Of a DNA stretch of 64,000 nt, positions 20,694-30,617 are shown piece by piece. The translations under genes were made by a program, and so were the position numbers. Location: positions 930,001 to 994,000 of the forward strand of contig JAHBZE010000001.1 in NCBI GenBank assembly GCA_019635585.1, written 5' to 3'. The first letter of the stretch is position 1; each line of letters starts with the position of its first letter. The stretch comes from Xanthobacteraceae bacterium. GTDB taxonomy: Bacteria > Pseudomonadota > Alphaproteobacteria > Rhizobiales > Xanthobacteraceae. The notes below the pieces were generated by a model that was given only the letters and a program-made list of their open reading frames with translations, was not told where the DNA came from and did no database searches.

Positions 20694-21289
20694 GTGCGCC
20701 GAAAACACTTCTCCAGATGGCCGGTGCGCCGCTCGAACCGGGGAAATTTTCCGAAAGTGCAGTCGTCATCATCGACGCGCAGAACGAATATGTCAGCGGC
20801 AAGCTGCCGCTGCCCGGCGTCGAAGCCGCGCTCGACAATATTGCGATTCTTTTGAAGGCTGCGCGCGCGGCGAATGCGCCCGTCATTCACGTGCAGCACA
20901 AGGGCCGCGCGGGCGGACTGTTCGATCCCGGCGCGGATGCGTTCGAACTTGCGACGCAGGCTGCCGCACAAAGCGGCGAAACCATCGTCGAAAAGCCGCT
21001 TCCGAATTCGTTCGCGCAGACGAATTTGCAGGACGTACTCGCGAAGACCGGCAGGAAGTCGCTGATTGTCGCGGGCTTCATGACGCATATGTGCGTCTCA
21101 TCCACGGTGCGCGCCGCACTCGATCTTGGGTTTAGAACGACGGTCGTCGCCGATGCAGCGGGCACCCGCGACCTGCCCGATCCGACCGGCGGCCCGGCGC
21201 TTTCCGCGGCCGAGCTTCACCGCGCGGCACTTGCGGGGCTCGCCGACCGTTTTGCCGTCGTGGCGAAGCTCGCAGAACTGAAAGCCTAG
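20690..21289 (+). CDS. Isochorismatase-like cysteine hydrolase
   Basis: 199 residues, starting at the ATG that overlaps the glyQ stop. Catalytic triad is visible: Asp in [10 protein letters not shown] (about residue 27), Lys in VEKPLPNSF (about 104), Cys in [13 protein letters not shown] (about 132). Cytoplasmic alpha/beta hydrolase; family members include isochorismatases, nicotinamidases and ureidoacrylate hydrolases. The substrate cannot be told from the sequence. Its place between glyQ and glyS has no obvious metabolic logic. Confidence 0.88.
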   Translation: MSAPKTLLQMAGAPLEPGKFSESAVVIIDAQNEYVSGKLPLPGVEAALDNIAILLKAARAANAPVIHVQHKGRAGGLFDPGADAFELATQAAAQSGETIVEKPLPNSFAQTNLQDVLAKTGRKSLIVAGFMTHMCVSSTVRAALDLGFRTTVVADAAGTRDLPDPTGGPALSAAELHRAALAGLADRFAVVAKLAELKA

Positions 21290-21298
21290 CGCCGCCTG

Positions 21299-22177
21299 AT
21301 GGGCATTCTGATCGCCGCCATCCTCACGACGATCGTTGCCATCGTCGTGATCGGCGCGCTGATCCGGCGGCTCTCGGCGCGCGAAGACCGCAGCGTTCTC
21401 ATTCTCGCATTCTTCTTCGCGCTGCCGCTGCAACCGCTCGCGTTCTATTTCATCCGGTTGCCGCTGCATGAACTGCTCACGAAATGGATCGGCGCGGGCG
21501 CGCTGCTCACTGCGATTTCGCTATTCTATGCGCCGGTGACGGAAGAAGCCGCGAAGTGGCTCGCGCTCGGCGTACCGTCGATCAAGAAGGCGCTGAAGCC
21601 CGAGAACGCGATCGCGATTGCGCTCGCGGTTGGCCTCGGCTTCGGCATTGGCGAGTTATGGTTCATCGCGGAACGGCTCACTCATTCGCCGCAACTGCTT
21701 GGTCTGCCATTTTACGCCTTCACCGGCTTTCTCACCGAGCGGCTGATGGTGTGCTTCCTGCACGGCAGCTTCATCGCGCTGTTCTTCAAACACTATGCAG
21801 AGGGAAAAAGCATAGGAGCGGCGGCGCTGTTCGGCGTGGCGCTGCATTTCGCGCTCAACTTCCCGATCTATCTTTCCGGCATCAATCTCTTCGGTCTCGG
21901 CGCGCGGATCTGGGGGCCGTTGCTCGTGATTTATGTTTCGCTCTTTACGCTCGCCATGTTCGCCTTCGTGAACCGACTTTCGAGCGGCAAGGCCCGCTTC
22001 GGTTTCCTCGGGGACGCGACCTGCCCGGAATGTCATCAGGTCTATCTGCGCTCGTTCTTCGCGTTGAACCTGCTGACAAGGCGCTATGAGCGCTGTCCGC
22101 ACTGCCGGCACTGGCATCTTGCGCCGGTGCGCCAGCCCTCGCGTGACGCTACAGGTGACAATGGCGAGAAGGCTTGA
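21299..22177 (+). CDS. PrsW-like intramembrane metalloprotease with C-terminal zinc ribbon
   Basis: 292 residues with about seven or eight membrane segments. The PrsW-type motif TEEAAKW is at residues 81-87, followed by GIGELWFIAE, FLHGSFIALFF and ALHFALNFP, which supply the conserved Glu and His residues of the CPBP/PrsW fold. After the last helix there is a cytosolic-looking zinc ribbon (CPECH about 247-251 and CPHC about 272-275, plus His). PrsW in Bacillus cleaves an anti-sigma factor; the target here is unknown. It sits nine bases after the hydrolase and 30 before glyS. Confidence 0.8.
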   Translation: MGILIAAILTTIVAIVVIGALIRRLSAREDRSVLILAFFFALPLQPLAFYFIRLPLHELLTKWIGAGALLTAISLFYAPVTEEAAKWLALGVPSIKKALKPENAIAIALAVGLGFGIGELWFIAERLTHSPQLLGLPFYAFTGFLTERLMVCFLHGSFIALFFKHYAEGKSIGAAALFGVALHFALNFPIYLSGINLFGLGARIWGPLLVIYVSLFTLAMFAFVNRLSSGKARFGFLGDATCPECHQVYLRSFFALNLLTRRYERCPHCRHWHLAPVRQPSRDATGDNGEKA

Positions 22178-22207
22178 TAGGCACTCGGCGCGAAGCAGAG
22201 CCCGAAC

Positions 22208-24316
22208 ATGCCCGATCTTCTCCTCGAACTTTTTTCCGAAGAAATTCCCGCGCGCATGCAGCGGCAGGCGGCGGAGAACCTGAAAAAGCTCGTCACCGAT
22301 GCGCTGGTGAACGGCGGCCTCGTCTATGAGGGCGCGAAAGCATTTGTCACGCCGCGCCGGCTCGCGCTTTCGATCCACGGCCTGCCTTTGAGACAGCCGG
22401 ACCTGAAGGAAGAAAAGAAAGGCCCGCGCGTCGGCGCACCGGATGGCGCGATTCAGGGCTTCCTGAAAGCCGCGGGTCTCAAATCGATCTCGGACGCGAA
22501 AATCCAGAACGACAAGAAGGGCGACTTTTATATCGCGATCACCGAGAGGAAGGGCCGCGCCACGCAGGACGTGATCGCGGAACTGATCCCTTCCATCGTC
22601 CGCTCCTTCCCCTGGCCGAAGTCGATGCGCTGGGGCTCGGGCTCGCTCACCTGGGTGCGGCCGCTGCATTCGATCATCTGCACCTTCGGACCGGAAACCG
22701 AAGAACCCGAAGTCGTGAAATTCGACATCGACGGAATCAAATCCGGAAACGTGACGCGCGGGCACGGCGTGATGTCGTCGGGCGAGATCACGGTAAAGCG
22801 GCTGGACGACTACGCGAAGAAGCTGGAAGCCGCCCGTGTCGTGCTCGACGCCGACCGGCGCAAGGAAATCATTCTTGCGGACGCGAAGAACATCGCACTC
22901 GCGCACGGCCTTGAACTGGTTGAAGATGAAGCGCTGCTTGAGGAAGTCGCGGGCCTCGTCGAATGGCCGGTCGTGCTGCTCGGCGAATTCGAGAAAGAGT
23001 TTCTCGATATTCCGCCGGAAGTGATCCGCGCCACTATTCGCATCAACCAGAAATGCTTTGTGCTACGCGACCCGAAGACCGGCGGACTTGCGAACCGCTT
23101 CATTCTCGTCGCCAACCTGGAAGCTACCGACAATGGCGACGCAATCAAGGCAGGCAACGCGCGCGTGATCCGCGCACGGCTTTCGGACGCGAAATTTTTC
23201 TGGGACACCGACCGCAAGACCAAGCTGGAAGCGCGATTGCCGAAATTCGCGCAGATCACGTTCCACGAGAAGCTCGGCACGCAAGCCGCGCGCATCGAGC
23301 GCATCGCGAAGCTTGCGAAAGAGCTTGCGCCGATCATTAAAGCAGACGCCACGAAGGCGGAGAAAGCGGCAAAGCTCGCCAAGGCCGATCTGCTCACCGA
23401 AGTCGTCGGCGAGTTTCCGGAAGTGCAAGGTTTGATGGGCAAGTATTATGCGCTTGCCGAAGGTATCGACAAGGAAATCGCCGCGGCCTGCGAGGAACAC
23501 TACAAGCCGCAAGGCCCCAGCGACCGCGTGCCGGATGCGCCGGTTTCCATCGCGGTTGCGCTCGCCGACAAGCTCGATACGCTCGCCGGCTTCTGGGCCA
23601 TCGACGAAAAGCCGACCGGTTCGAAAGACCCTTACGCGTTGCGCCGCGCCGCGCTCGGCGTGATCCGCATCGTTCTCGACAACAAGCTGAGGTTGCCGCT
23701 GCTTGACGGAGCATTCCGCAAGGCGCTCGCGGCTTTGCCGAAAATGACCGAACCCAAGAACGTCAAGGATGCCCCGAGCATCTCGCCGGAAGAGGACCTG
23801 CTCGGTTTCTTCGGCGACCGTCTCAAGGTTTATCTGCGTGACGCCGGCGCGCGGCACGATCTGGTCGATGCCGTGTTTGCGCTCGGCGGGCAGGACGATC
23901 TCGTGCTGATCGTGCGCCGCGTCGAGGCGCTCGGCAAATTCCTCGACACCGAGGACGGCAAGAACCTGCTCGCGGGCTACAAGCGCGCTGCCAATATTCT
24001 TTCGATCGAAGAGAAGAAGGACGGCAAGAAGTATTCCGGCGAGCCGGATGCCACGAAATTATCCGCACCGGAAGAAAAGGCGCTGGCATCCGCGATCAAG
24101 ACCGCGGAAAACGAAGTCGCAGCCGCGTTGAAAGGTGAAGACTTCGAAGCCGCGATGCGCGCCATGGCGAAGCTCCGCGCGCCGGTCGATGCCTTCTTCG
24201 ACAAGGTGATCGTGAACGCCGACGACAAGGCGGTGCGCGAAAATCGCCTGAAGCTCTTGAACCGCATCCGCGAGGCGACGCGCCACGTCGCGGACTTCTC
24301 ACGCATCGAGGGCTGA
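22208..24316 (+). CDS. glyS: Glycine--tRNA ligase beta subunit
   Basis: 702 residues, standard size. It opens with [18 protein letters not shown], diagnostic of GlyS, and ends with the anticodon-binding DALR-like helical region ([10 protein letters not shown]). It provides tRNA recognition to the alpha2beta2 synthetase. Start at the ATG right after AGAGCCCGAAC. The methyltransferase gene follows by four bases. Confidence 0.97.
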   Translation: MPDLLLELFSEEIPARMQRQAAENLKKLVTDALVNGGLVYEGAKAFVTPRRLALSIHGLPLRQPDLKEEKKGPRVGAPDGAIQGFLKAAGLKSISDAKIQNDKKGDFYIAITERKGRATQDVIAELIPSIVRSFPWPKSMRWGSGSLTWVRPLHSIICTFGPETEEPEVVKFDIDGIKSGNVTRGHGVMSSGEITVKRLDDYAKKLEAARVVLDADRRKEIILADAKNIALAHGLELVEDEALLEEVAGLVEWPVVLLGEFEKEFLDIPPEVIRATIRINQKCFVLRDPKTGGLANRFILVANLEATDNGDAIKAGNARVIRARLSDAKFFWDTDRKTKLEARLPKFAQITFHEKLGTQAARIERIAKLAKELAPIIKADATKAEKAAKLAKADLLTEVVGEFPEVQGLMGKYYALAEGIDKEIAAACEEHYKPQGPSDRVPDAPVSIAVALADKLDTLAGFWAIDEKPTGSKDPYALRRAALGVIRIVLDNKLRLPLLDGAFRKALAALPKMTEPKNVKDAPSISPEEDLLGFFGDRLKVYLRDAGARHDLVDAVFALGGQDDLVLIVRRVEALGKFLDTEDGKNLLAGYKRAANILSIEEKKDGKKYSGEPDATKLSAPEEKALASAIKTAENEVAAALKGEDFEAAMRAMAKLRAPVDAFFDKVIVNADDKAVRENRLKLLNRIREATRHVADFSRIEG

Positions 24317-24320
24317 CGGC

Positions 24321-24905
24321 ATGCCCGACCGCGAAACGCTCGCCGCGTACGACAAGACGCCGGGCGATTTCGCGGAAGGCTGGCATGCGCAGCCAACGCC
24401 AGACGATCTTCAGGAAATCGTCCGGAAATACTTTCGGCCCGGACCGACCGCCGACATCGGCGCAGGCAGCGGCCGCGACGCGGCATGGCTTGCCGAAAGC
24501 GGATTTGAAGTGATCGGCTACGACGCCTCGGAAGGTCTGCTTGCCGAAGCGCGGCGGCGCTATCCGAAGCTGCAATTCGGCTACGCCGCCCTGCCCGCGC
24601 TCGAAGGCATCGGGGACGAAAGCTTCGACAACGTACTGTGCGAGACCGTCATCATGCACCTGCCGCAAGAAGAAATCGTGCCGTCGGTGCGGCGGCTGCT
24701 CGCGATCCTGAAGCCCGGCGGGGTTCTTTATCTGAGCTGGCGCGTGCACAAGGAAGACCGGCGCGACGAGCACGGCCGACGCTACGCGGCGTTCGGGCCG
24801 GACCTGATCCGCGATGCGGTCGCGCCGTACGCAATCCTGCACGATGAAGAATTGATCAGCGCATCCTCCGGTAATGCGATCCACAGGCTTGTCGTCCGGA
24901 AGTGA
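24321..24905 (+). CDS. Class I SAM-dependent methyltransferase
   Basis: 194 residues. SAM-binding motif ADIGAGSGRDAAWLAESG near residues 45-62, acidic GYDAS at about 70, and a post-motif LKPGGVLYLSWRVHKEDRR. It resembles small-molecule methyltransferases of the Methyltransf_11/25 type; substrate unknown. Directly after glyS, probably cotranscribed with it. Confidence 0.82.
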   Translation: MPDRETLAAYDKTPGDFAEGWHAQPTPDDLQEIVRKYFRPGPTADIGAGSGRDAAWLAESGFEVIGYDASEGLLAEARRRYPKLQFGYAALPALEGIGDESFDNVLCETVIMHLPQEEIVPSVRRLLAILKPGGVLYLSWRVHKEDRRDEHGRRYAAFGPDLIRDAVAPYAILHDEELISASSGNAIHRLVVRK

Positions 24906-24976
24906 TTGAAACTTCCCGGGGCTTCCCGCGTTATGCGCTCGCGCCCGATCTAGGGCGCGATTCTCCGGAGGCCTTC

Positions 24977-25114
24977 ATGACTGTCAGTCTCGTTCATCTG
25001 CAGCCGATTATCGCGCTGATCGCCGGCATTCTCATCCTGATCATGCCGCGGCTTTTGAACTTCATCGTTGCGATCTATCTCATCATCGTCGGCATCACCG
25101 GGCTGATCCGGTAG
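24977..25114 (+). CDS. DUF3096-type small membrane protein
   Basis: 45 residues with two hydrophobic helices separated by MPRLLNF. HLQPIIALIAGILILIMP is typical of the DUF3096 family. The ATG at 24977 has GGAG six bases upstream. The same frame is open further upstream but without a better start. It is followed by a strong hairpin terminator. Function unknown. Confidence 0.8.
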   Translation: MTVSLVHLQPIIALIAGILILIMPRLLNFIVAIYLIIVGITGLIR

Positions 25115-25120
25115 AAACGA

Positions 25121-25149
25121 AAACGGGCGGCCGCCCGGGCCGCCCGTTT
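25121..25149. terminator. Bidirectional hairpin terminator
   Basis: A 12-base perfect stem (25121-25132 with 25138-25149) and a five-base loop. A-rich sequence flanks the left side and T residues the right, so it can terminate both the DUF3096 gene and the convergent small membrane gene at 25171-25341. Confidence 0.8.
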
Positions 25150-25170
25150 CGCTGACGATGCAAGACTTCG

Positions 25171-25341
25171 TCAGAGGCCTTTCGTCGTCACGCCGAGCGC
25201 CAGCAAGGCATAGCCGATCACGGCAAGCCAGAACTGATACTGCGTGAGATAGGCGACCGGCTTGAAATGACCGACCAGCGCCAGCACGACGAGGATCAGT
25301 GACAGGACGAAGGTGATGACTTTCGGCGCGCTGATATTCAT
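25171..25341 (-). CDS. Small two-helix membrane protein
   Basis: 56 residues with two hydrophobic segments (about residues 7-24 and 35-50). The ATG at 25341 follows GGGGG at proper spacing; a second in-frame ATG at 25353 lies just upstream. No family recognised with confidence. It converges on the DUF3096 gene and is divergent from ppdK. Confidence 0.65.
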   Translation of the reverse strand: MNISAPKVITFVLSLILVVLALVGHFKPVAYLTQYQFWLAVIGYALLALGVTTKGL

Positions 25342-25507
25342 GGTTGCCCCCATAAAAACGGCCCCGATATCGGAGCCATTTGTAAATCTTGGCGTGATTC
25401 CGGTGATCGCGCCATGACGCCGCTGTGCATTGCGGCGTCGGCTGTTGCGGCGCATCGTCGTAGGCGTTAAGCCTTCCGCCTCGCAAAACAGCCTCCGGTA
25501 ACTCCGC

Positions 25508-28186
25508 ATGACGAAATGGGTTTACAGCTTCGGTGACGCCAAAGCCGAGGGCAAAAGCGGAATGAAGGAGTTACTCGGCGGTAAAGGTGCGAACCTCGCC
25601 GAGATGTCGAATCTCGGGCTGCCGGTGCCGCCGGGCTTCACGATCACCACTGAAGCCTGCGTTTATTATTATTCGAACAAGAACACTTATCCCGCCGGGC
25701 TGAAGGCCGAAGTCGAAGCGGCACTCGCAGGCGTCGAAAAGATTACCGGACGCAAATTCGGCAGCGGCGCCAATCCGCTGCTCGTTTCGGTGCGCTCCGG
25801 CGCGCGCGCCTCGATGCCGGGCATGATGGACACGGTGCTGAACCTCGGCCTCAACGACCAGACTGCCGAAGCGCTCGCGAGATCCGCGAACGACAAACGC
25901 TTCGCTTATGATTCCTACCGCCGCTTTATCCAGATGTATTCGAACGTCGTGCTCGGCGTCGATCATCACAACTTCGAGGACATTCTCGAAGACTACAAGG
26001 ACCAGAAGGGCTTCGTACTCGACACCGATCTTGGCGCCGACGACTGGATCGAGATCGTGAAGCGCTACAAGGTTCGCGTGCAGGAAGAATACGGCAAGCC
26101 GTTTCCGCAGGACCCGCACGAACAGCTATGGGGCGCGATCGGCGCGGTGTTCGGCTCATGGATGAATGCGCGCGCGGTCACCTATCGCCGCCTGCACGGC
26201 ATCCCCGAATCCTGGGGTACGGCCGTTAACGTGCAGGCGATGGTGTTCGGCAACATGGGCGAGGACTCGGCAACCGGCGTTGCGTTCACCCGCAATCCAT
26301 CGACCGGCAAGAAAGAGTTTTACGGCGAGTTTCTCGTCAACGCGCAAGGCGAAGATGTCGTCGCCGGCATCCGCACACCGCAGAATCTCACCAAGATCGC
26401 TCGCGAGGAAGCTCATTCCGACAAGCCCTCGCTCGAAGAAGTCATGCCGCAGACCTTCGGACAGCTCAAAGACATCTTCGCGAAGCTCGAGAAGCACTAC
26501 GCGGACATGCAGGACATCGAGTTTACGGTCGAGAAATCGAAGCTGTGGATGCTGCAGACGCGCTCGGGCAAGCGTACCGCCAAGGCATCGCTGCGCATCG
26601 CCGTCGAAATGGCAAACGAAGGTGTCATTACCAAGGAACAGGCGATCAACCGCATCGAAGCCGGCGCGCTCGACCAGCTCCTGCATCCGACCATCGACCC
26701 GAAGGCCGAGCGCAAGGTAATTGCGACCGGCCTGCCCGCTTCCCCGGGTGCTGCCTCCGGCGAGATCGTGTTTTCCGCCGACGAAGCGGAAAGCGCGAAA
26801 GGTTCCGGGCGCAAGGTCATTCTCGTGCGTGTCGAAACTTCGCCGGAAGACATTCACGGCATGCATGCGGCGGAGGGGATTCTGACCACGCGCGGCGGCA
26901 TGACCTCGCATGCGGCGGTGGTCGCGCGCGGCATGGGCAAGCCCTGCGTCTCCGGCGCGGGTTCGATCCGCATCGACTATGGCGCAAAGACGATGACGGT
27001 CGGCCCGGTCACGCTGAAGGCGGGCGACATCATCACTATCGACGGCGCGCAGGGACAGGTGCTCGCCGGCCGCGTGCCGATGATAGAACCGGAACTGACC
27101 GGCGAATTCGCAACGCTGATGGAATGGGCTGACAAGGTGCGCAAGCTCGGCGTGCGCGCGAACGCTGACACGCCTGCCGATGCGAAAGCCGCGCGGAATT
27201 TCGGCGCGGAAGGCATCGGGCTTTGCCGCACGGAGCATATGTTCTTCGACGACGACCGCATTCTTGCGGTGCGCGAGATGATCCTGGCTGACGACGTGAA
27301 GAGCCGCCGTAAGGCGCTCGACAAGTTGCTGCCCGCGCAGCGTTCGGACTTCATCGCGCTGTTCGAAACGATGAAAGGGTTGCCGGTCACCATTCGCCTG
27401 CTCGACCCGCCGCTGCACGAATTCCTGCCGCATACCGACAAGGACATGGCCGAGGTCGCGGCTTCGCTCGGCACCGACGTGAAGAAACTCGCTGCGCGTA
27501 AGGCCGAGCTATCCGAATTCAATCCGATGCTTGGCTTCCGTGGTTGCCGGCTTGCGATTGCGTTCCCCGAAATCGCGGAGATGCAGGCGCGCGCGATTTT
27601 CGAAGCTGCGGTGCACGCGGGCAAAACCACCGGCGCGCCGGTGGTACCGGAAGTCATGGTGCCGCTGATCACCACCAAGGCCGAGTTCGACATCGTGAAG
27701 GCGCATATCGACGCTATGGCCGAAGCCGTGCAGGCGGAAACGCAAACCAAGATCGAGTATCAGGTCGGCACCATGATCGAGCTGCCGCGTGCGTGCCTGC
27801 GCGCGGAGGAGATCGCGGAGACCGCCGAGTTCTTCTCCTTCGGCACCAACGATCTGACGCAAACCGCGTTCGGCATCTCGCGCGACGACGCGGCGATCTT
27901 TCTCAACACCTATCTGACCAAAGGCATCATCCCGATCGACCCGTTCGTCTCGATCGACCGCGGCGGCGTCGGCGAACTCGTGAAGATCGGCGTCGAGCGC
28001 GGGCGGAAAACGCGCCCCGACATCAAGCTCGGCATCTGCGGCGAGCATGGCGGCGATCCCGCCTCGGTTGCATTCTGCCACGAAACCGGACTGAATTACG
28101 TTTCCTGCTCGCCGTTCCGTGTGCCGATCGCACGGCTCGCGGCGGCGCAGGCAGCCCTCGGCAAGGATCTGGTGAGCGAAGCATGA
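25508..28186 (+). CDS. ppdK: Pyruvate, phosphate dikinase
   Basis: 892 residues, full length. It interconverts pyruvate, ATP and Pi with PEP, AMP and PPi. The N-terminal ATP-grasp domain starts with LLGGKGANLAEM; the swivelling phosphohistidine domain shows TTRGGMTSHAAVVARGMGKP with catalytic His near residue 468; the C-terminal PEP/pyruvate TIM barrel has FFSFGTNDLTQTAFG and a catalytic Cys in KLGICGEHGGDP. Its stop overlaps the next ATG by four bases. In rhizobia PpdK serves gluconeogenesis. Confidence 0.97.
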   Translation: MTKWVYSFGDAKAEGKSGMKELLGGKGANLAEMSNLGLPVPPGFTITTEACVYYYSNKNTYPAGLKAEVEAALAGVEKITGRKFGSGANPLLVSVRSGARASMPGMMDTVLNLGLNDQTAEALARSANDKRFAYDSYRRFIQMYSNVVLGVDHHNFEDILEDYKDQKGFVLDTDLGADDWIEIVKRYKVRVQEEYGKPFPQDPHEQLWGAIGAVFGSWMNARAVTYRRLHGIPESWGTAVNVQAMVFGNMGEDSATGVAFTRNPSTGKKEFYGEFLVNAQGEDVVAGIRTPQNLTKIAREEAHSDKPSLEEVMPQTFGQLKDIFAKLEKHYADMQDIEFTVEKSKLWMLQTRSGKRTAKASLRIAVEMANEGVITKEQAINRIEAGALDQLLHPTIDPKAERKVIATGLPASPGAASGEIVFSADEAESAKGSGRKVILVRVETSPEDIHGMHAAEGILTTRGGMTSHAAVVARGMGKPCVSGAGSIRIDYGAKTMTVGPVTLKAGDIITIDGAQGQVLAGRVPMIEPELTGEFATLMEWADKVRKLGVRANADTPADAKAARNFGAEGIGLCRTEHMFFDDDRILAVREMILADDVKSRRKALDKLLPAQRSDFIALFETMKGLPVTIRLLDPPLHEFLPHTDKDMAEVAASLGTDVKKLAARKAELSEFNPMLGFRGCRLAIAFPEIAEMQARAIFEAAVHAGKTTGAPVVPEVMVPLITTKAEFDIVKAHIDAMAEAVQAETQTKIEYQVGTMIELPRACLRAEEIAETAEFFSFGTNDLTQTAFGISRDDAAIFLNTYLTKGIIPIDPFVSIDRGGVGELVKIGVERGRKTRPDIKLGICGEHGGDPASVAFCHETGLNYVSCSPFRVPIARLAAAQAALGKDLVSEA

Positions 28187-28458
28187 CGAAAAATCCTCAT
28201 TCGCTCTTTCTCGCGATCATGATCGCGGTCGGCTTGATCGTGGCACTCGCGCTATGGGCGCAGCCTTCGCTCAATGCCTTCGATTTCATGCCGTTCATCA
28301 CGATCTTCGCGGCGATGGGATTGGCCGAACTCGCCCTGATGTTCGGTGGCAAGCTGGTCGGACCGATGCCGCTCAACATGCGCCTGATCGGGCTCGCCTT
28401 CGGCGTCGGCGTCTATCTCGTCGTCTCGCAGCTTCTCAAATTCGTGCCCGTGGCGTGA
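28183..28458 (+). CDS. Small membrane protein coupled to ppdK
   Basis: 91 residues with three hydrophobic helices (about residues 7-26, 36-56, 68-86). It begins at the ATG overlapping the ppdK stop (ATGA), so translation is coupled. It ends 20 bases before meaB on the same strand. No family recognised; inner-membrane location is inferred from hydrophobicity. Confidence 0.7.
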   Translation: MTKNPHSLFLAIMIAVGLIVALALWAQPSLNAFDFMPFITIFAAMGLAELALMFGGKLVGPMPLNMRLIGLAFGVGVYLVVSQLLKFVPVA

Positions 28459-28477
28459 TGCGGATGCGCGGGATTCG

Positions 28478-29416
28478 ATGAGCGTTCCTTCGCTCGCTGA
28501 ACTCCGCGGCGGCGGCAAATCCACGCTCGCGCGCGCGCTTGCCGCGATCGAAACCGAAGCGAATTCGCCCGCGCTCGCAGCACTCCTCGACGAGGCCTGC
28601 GCTAATCCGAAAGGCCATGTGCTCGGACTGACCGGCACCCCCGGCGTCGGCAAATCGACGCTCATCAATGCCCTGATCGCACGCGCGCGTACGGCGAACA
28701 AAACCATCGCCGTAATCGCGGTCGATCCCTCTTCCAAGGCGACCGGCGGCGCGTTGCTCGGCGACCGCGCACGCATGACGACAAACCCCGACGACAAGGG
28801 TGTGTTCGTGCGCTCGATGGCGGCGCGCGACCGGCTCGGCGGTATCTCGAACGAAACCATCGCGGCGGCAGTCCTGATGCGCGCGCTCTATGATCGCGTG
28901 ATCGTGGAAACCGTCGGCGTCGGCCAGTCGGAGTCCGACATCGCGGGCATTGCCGACACGGTGCTGCTCTGCATCCAGCCGGGTGCGGGCGACTCGCTCC
29001 AGTTCATGAAGGCGGGTGTGATGGAATTGCCGGACGTGGTTGTTGTCACCAAAGGCGATCTCGGTGCCGCGGCGCGCCGCGCGCGAGCGGATGTCGAAGG
29101 CGCGCTCGGGCTCTCCGCGCCCGGCGAATGGAAAGCGCCGGTCGTGACGATTTCGGCGACTACCGGCGATGGGCTCGATCAGCTCGACGAGGCCATCGAC
29201 CGGCATGTCGCGTTTCTCGGCAAAGGCGGGCGCCGCGCGAAACGCTTGGCAAAGCAGGAAACCGCCTGGGTCGAGGAAGCGGTCAAGGCGCGCTTCGGCA
29301 GCGAGGGTCTCGACGCCGCGCGAGCCATAAAAACAGATGCCCCCGGCCCCTTCTCGCGCGAGGCCGCGATCGCGGAAGTGCTGCGAAAGCGCCTGAAACC
29401 GTTAACCCCAGGGTAA
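28478..29416 (+). CDS. meaB: Methylmalonyl-CoA mutase-associated GTPase MeaB
   Basis: 312 residues. G3E-family GTPase with Walker A GTPGVGKST at 53-61, VIAVDPSSKATGGALLGDR, and VETVGVGQSESDIA, all diagnostic of MeaB/ArgK. It chaperones adenosylcobalamin loading and protection of methylmalonyl-CoA mutase. The mutase genes are not in the window. The N-terminus is slightly short and contains a second GGGKST-like stretch at 11-16 that is not expected to be functional. Confidence 0.93.
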   Translation: MSVPSLAELRGGGKSTLARALAAIETEANSPALAALLDEACANPKGHVLGLTGTPGVGKSTLINALIARARTANKTIAVIAVDPSSKATGGALLGDRARMTTNPDDKGVFVRSMAARDRLGGISNETIAAAVLMRALYDRVIVETVGVGQSESDIAGIADTVLLCIQPGAGDSLQFMKAGVMELPDVVVVTKGDLGAAARRARADVEGALGLSAPGEWKAPVVTISATTGDGLDQLDEAIDRHVAFLGKGGRRAKRLAKQETAWVEEAVKARFGSEGLDAARAIKTDAPGPFSREAAIAEVLRKRLKPLTPG

Positions 29417-29470
29417 CCCTGTCCGCGCGATAAATCCGCGTTGCGTATTGTAAGCGTTGCGTAGGGTATC

Positions 29471-30610
29471 ATGCGTAGCCGGCGAGCGCCGCGAAAGCGG
29501 CCTTCATATTTGCGTTTTGCGCTCGCGCCCGCGCTTTTTCTCCTCGGTACGACCCAGGCTGCCTATCAGGATCTCGGAAGTCTGCTTGCCAAGGAAGCGG
29601 GGCTAACCGAACGCGCCCGCGCGCACCTGATGCAGGGCGCGCTCTCTTCCCTGAAAACCGCAACGCTTTCGCTGCCGACCAATAATTTCTTCGCGCTGCC
29701 GGAAACGCCGCTGCGCACGTTGCCGCCGGCCGACGTCGATATCACCGGTTCGTTGCCGCGCGAGAACGGCGCGCTTGCGCCGAAAGGCTCGATCACGGCC
29801 GCGATCAATCGCGTGAACAAGACCGATAGGCTTCTGAAACCCGTAACCTTTCGGCCGAACGACATTGCGCTTTCGCTCGAACTCAACCCGTCGGCACCGC
29901 AGACGGCCGCCCTGTTCGATACCGACGAGCCGAGCGCGGACCGCGCTGGAAGCCTCGCGCATGCGCCGGACCTTCCGAAGGCCGATCCGACCAAGTCATT
30001 CCAGATGAGCAGCCTGTTGTTCGATGCCGAAGACGGATTCTCGCCGCCCGGCGCGTTCAAACACCGGCAATACGTTCCGCCGGCAGTGGTACCCGACGAT
30101 TCGCCGGACGCGCCGCTGCATGCGACCCGCAAGCTGACGCCGGCGGAGCGGCTAAACCTCACGCCCGTGACGCGCGCCAAGGCGGTCAAATGCCTTGCCG
30201 AAGCGATCTATTTCGAGGCGCGCTCGGAGCCGGAGAAAGGCCAGATGGCGGTCGCGCAGGTCGTCGTAAACCGTGCGTTCTCGGGCTATTACCCGAACGA
30301 CATTTGCGGCGTGGTCTATCAGAACCGCCACCGCCACTTGTCGTGCCAGTTCACTTTCGCCTGTGACGGGATTCCCGACATCGTCAACAGCAAGCCGCAT
30401 TGGGAGCTTGCGCAGCGCCTCGCAAACGAAGCGCTCGACGGCAAAGGCTATCTGAACGATGTCGGCAAGGCGACGCACTATCACGCCTATTACGTGCGGC
30501 CCTATTGGGCGCGAAAGATGCGGAAGATGGCGCGGATCGGCGCGCACACGTTCTACTACCCCTACGAATGGGAAGTGAACGACGCGACCGCCACGGCGGC
30601 TGCACAATAG
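29471..30610 (+). CDS. Cell wall hydrolase, SleB/Hydrolase_2 domain
   Basis: 379 residues. An N-terminal basic region with a hydrophobic segment (about residues 14-32) acts as signal or anchor, then a long Pro/Ala-rich, low-conservation linker, then a C-terminal SleB-like catalytic domain (about residues 235-372). That domain contains CLAEAIYFEARSEPEKGQM, whose Glu residues are the likely lytic transglycosylase/amidase acid, plus CGVVYQN and YYVRPYW. Probably a periplasmic peptidoglycan remodelling enzyme. It follows meaB by 54 bases. Confidence 0.85.
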   Translation: MRSRRAPRKRPSYLRFALAPALFLLGTTQAAYQDLGSLLAKEAGLTERARAHLMQGALSSLKTATLSLPTNNFFALPETPLRTLPPADVDITGSLPRENGALAPKGSITAAINRVNKTDRLLKPVTFRPNDIALSLELNPSAPQTAALFDTDEPSADRAGSLAHAPDLPKADPTKSFQMSSLLFDAEDGFSPPGAFKHRQYVPPAVVPDDSPDAPLHATRKLTPAERLNLTPVTRAKAVKCLAEAIYFEARSEPEKGQMAVAQVVVNRAFSGYYPNDICGVVYQNRHRHLSCQFTFACDGIPDIVNSKPHWELAQRLANEALDGKGYLNDVGKATHYHAYYVRPYWARKMRKMARIGAHTFYYPYEWEVNDATATAAAQ

Positions 30611-30617
30611 GCTTCGT

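Noticed and set aside
26156-27433. Minus-strand open frame inside ppdK
   Set aside because: Antisense shadow of a well conserved enzyme.
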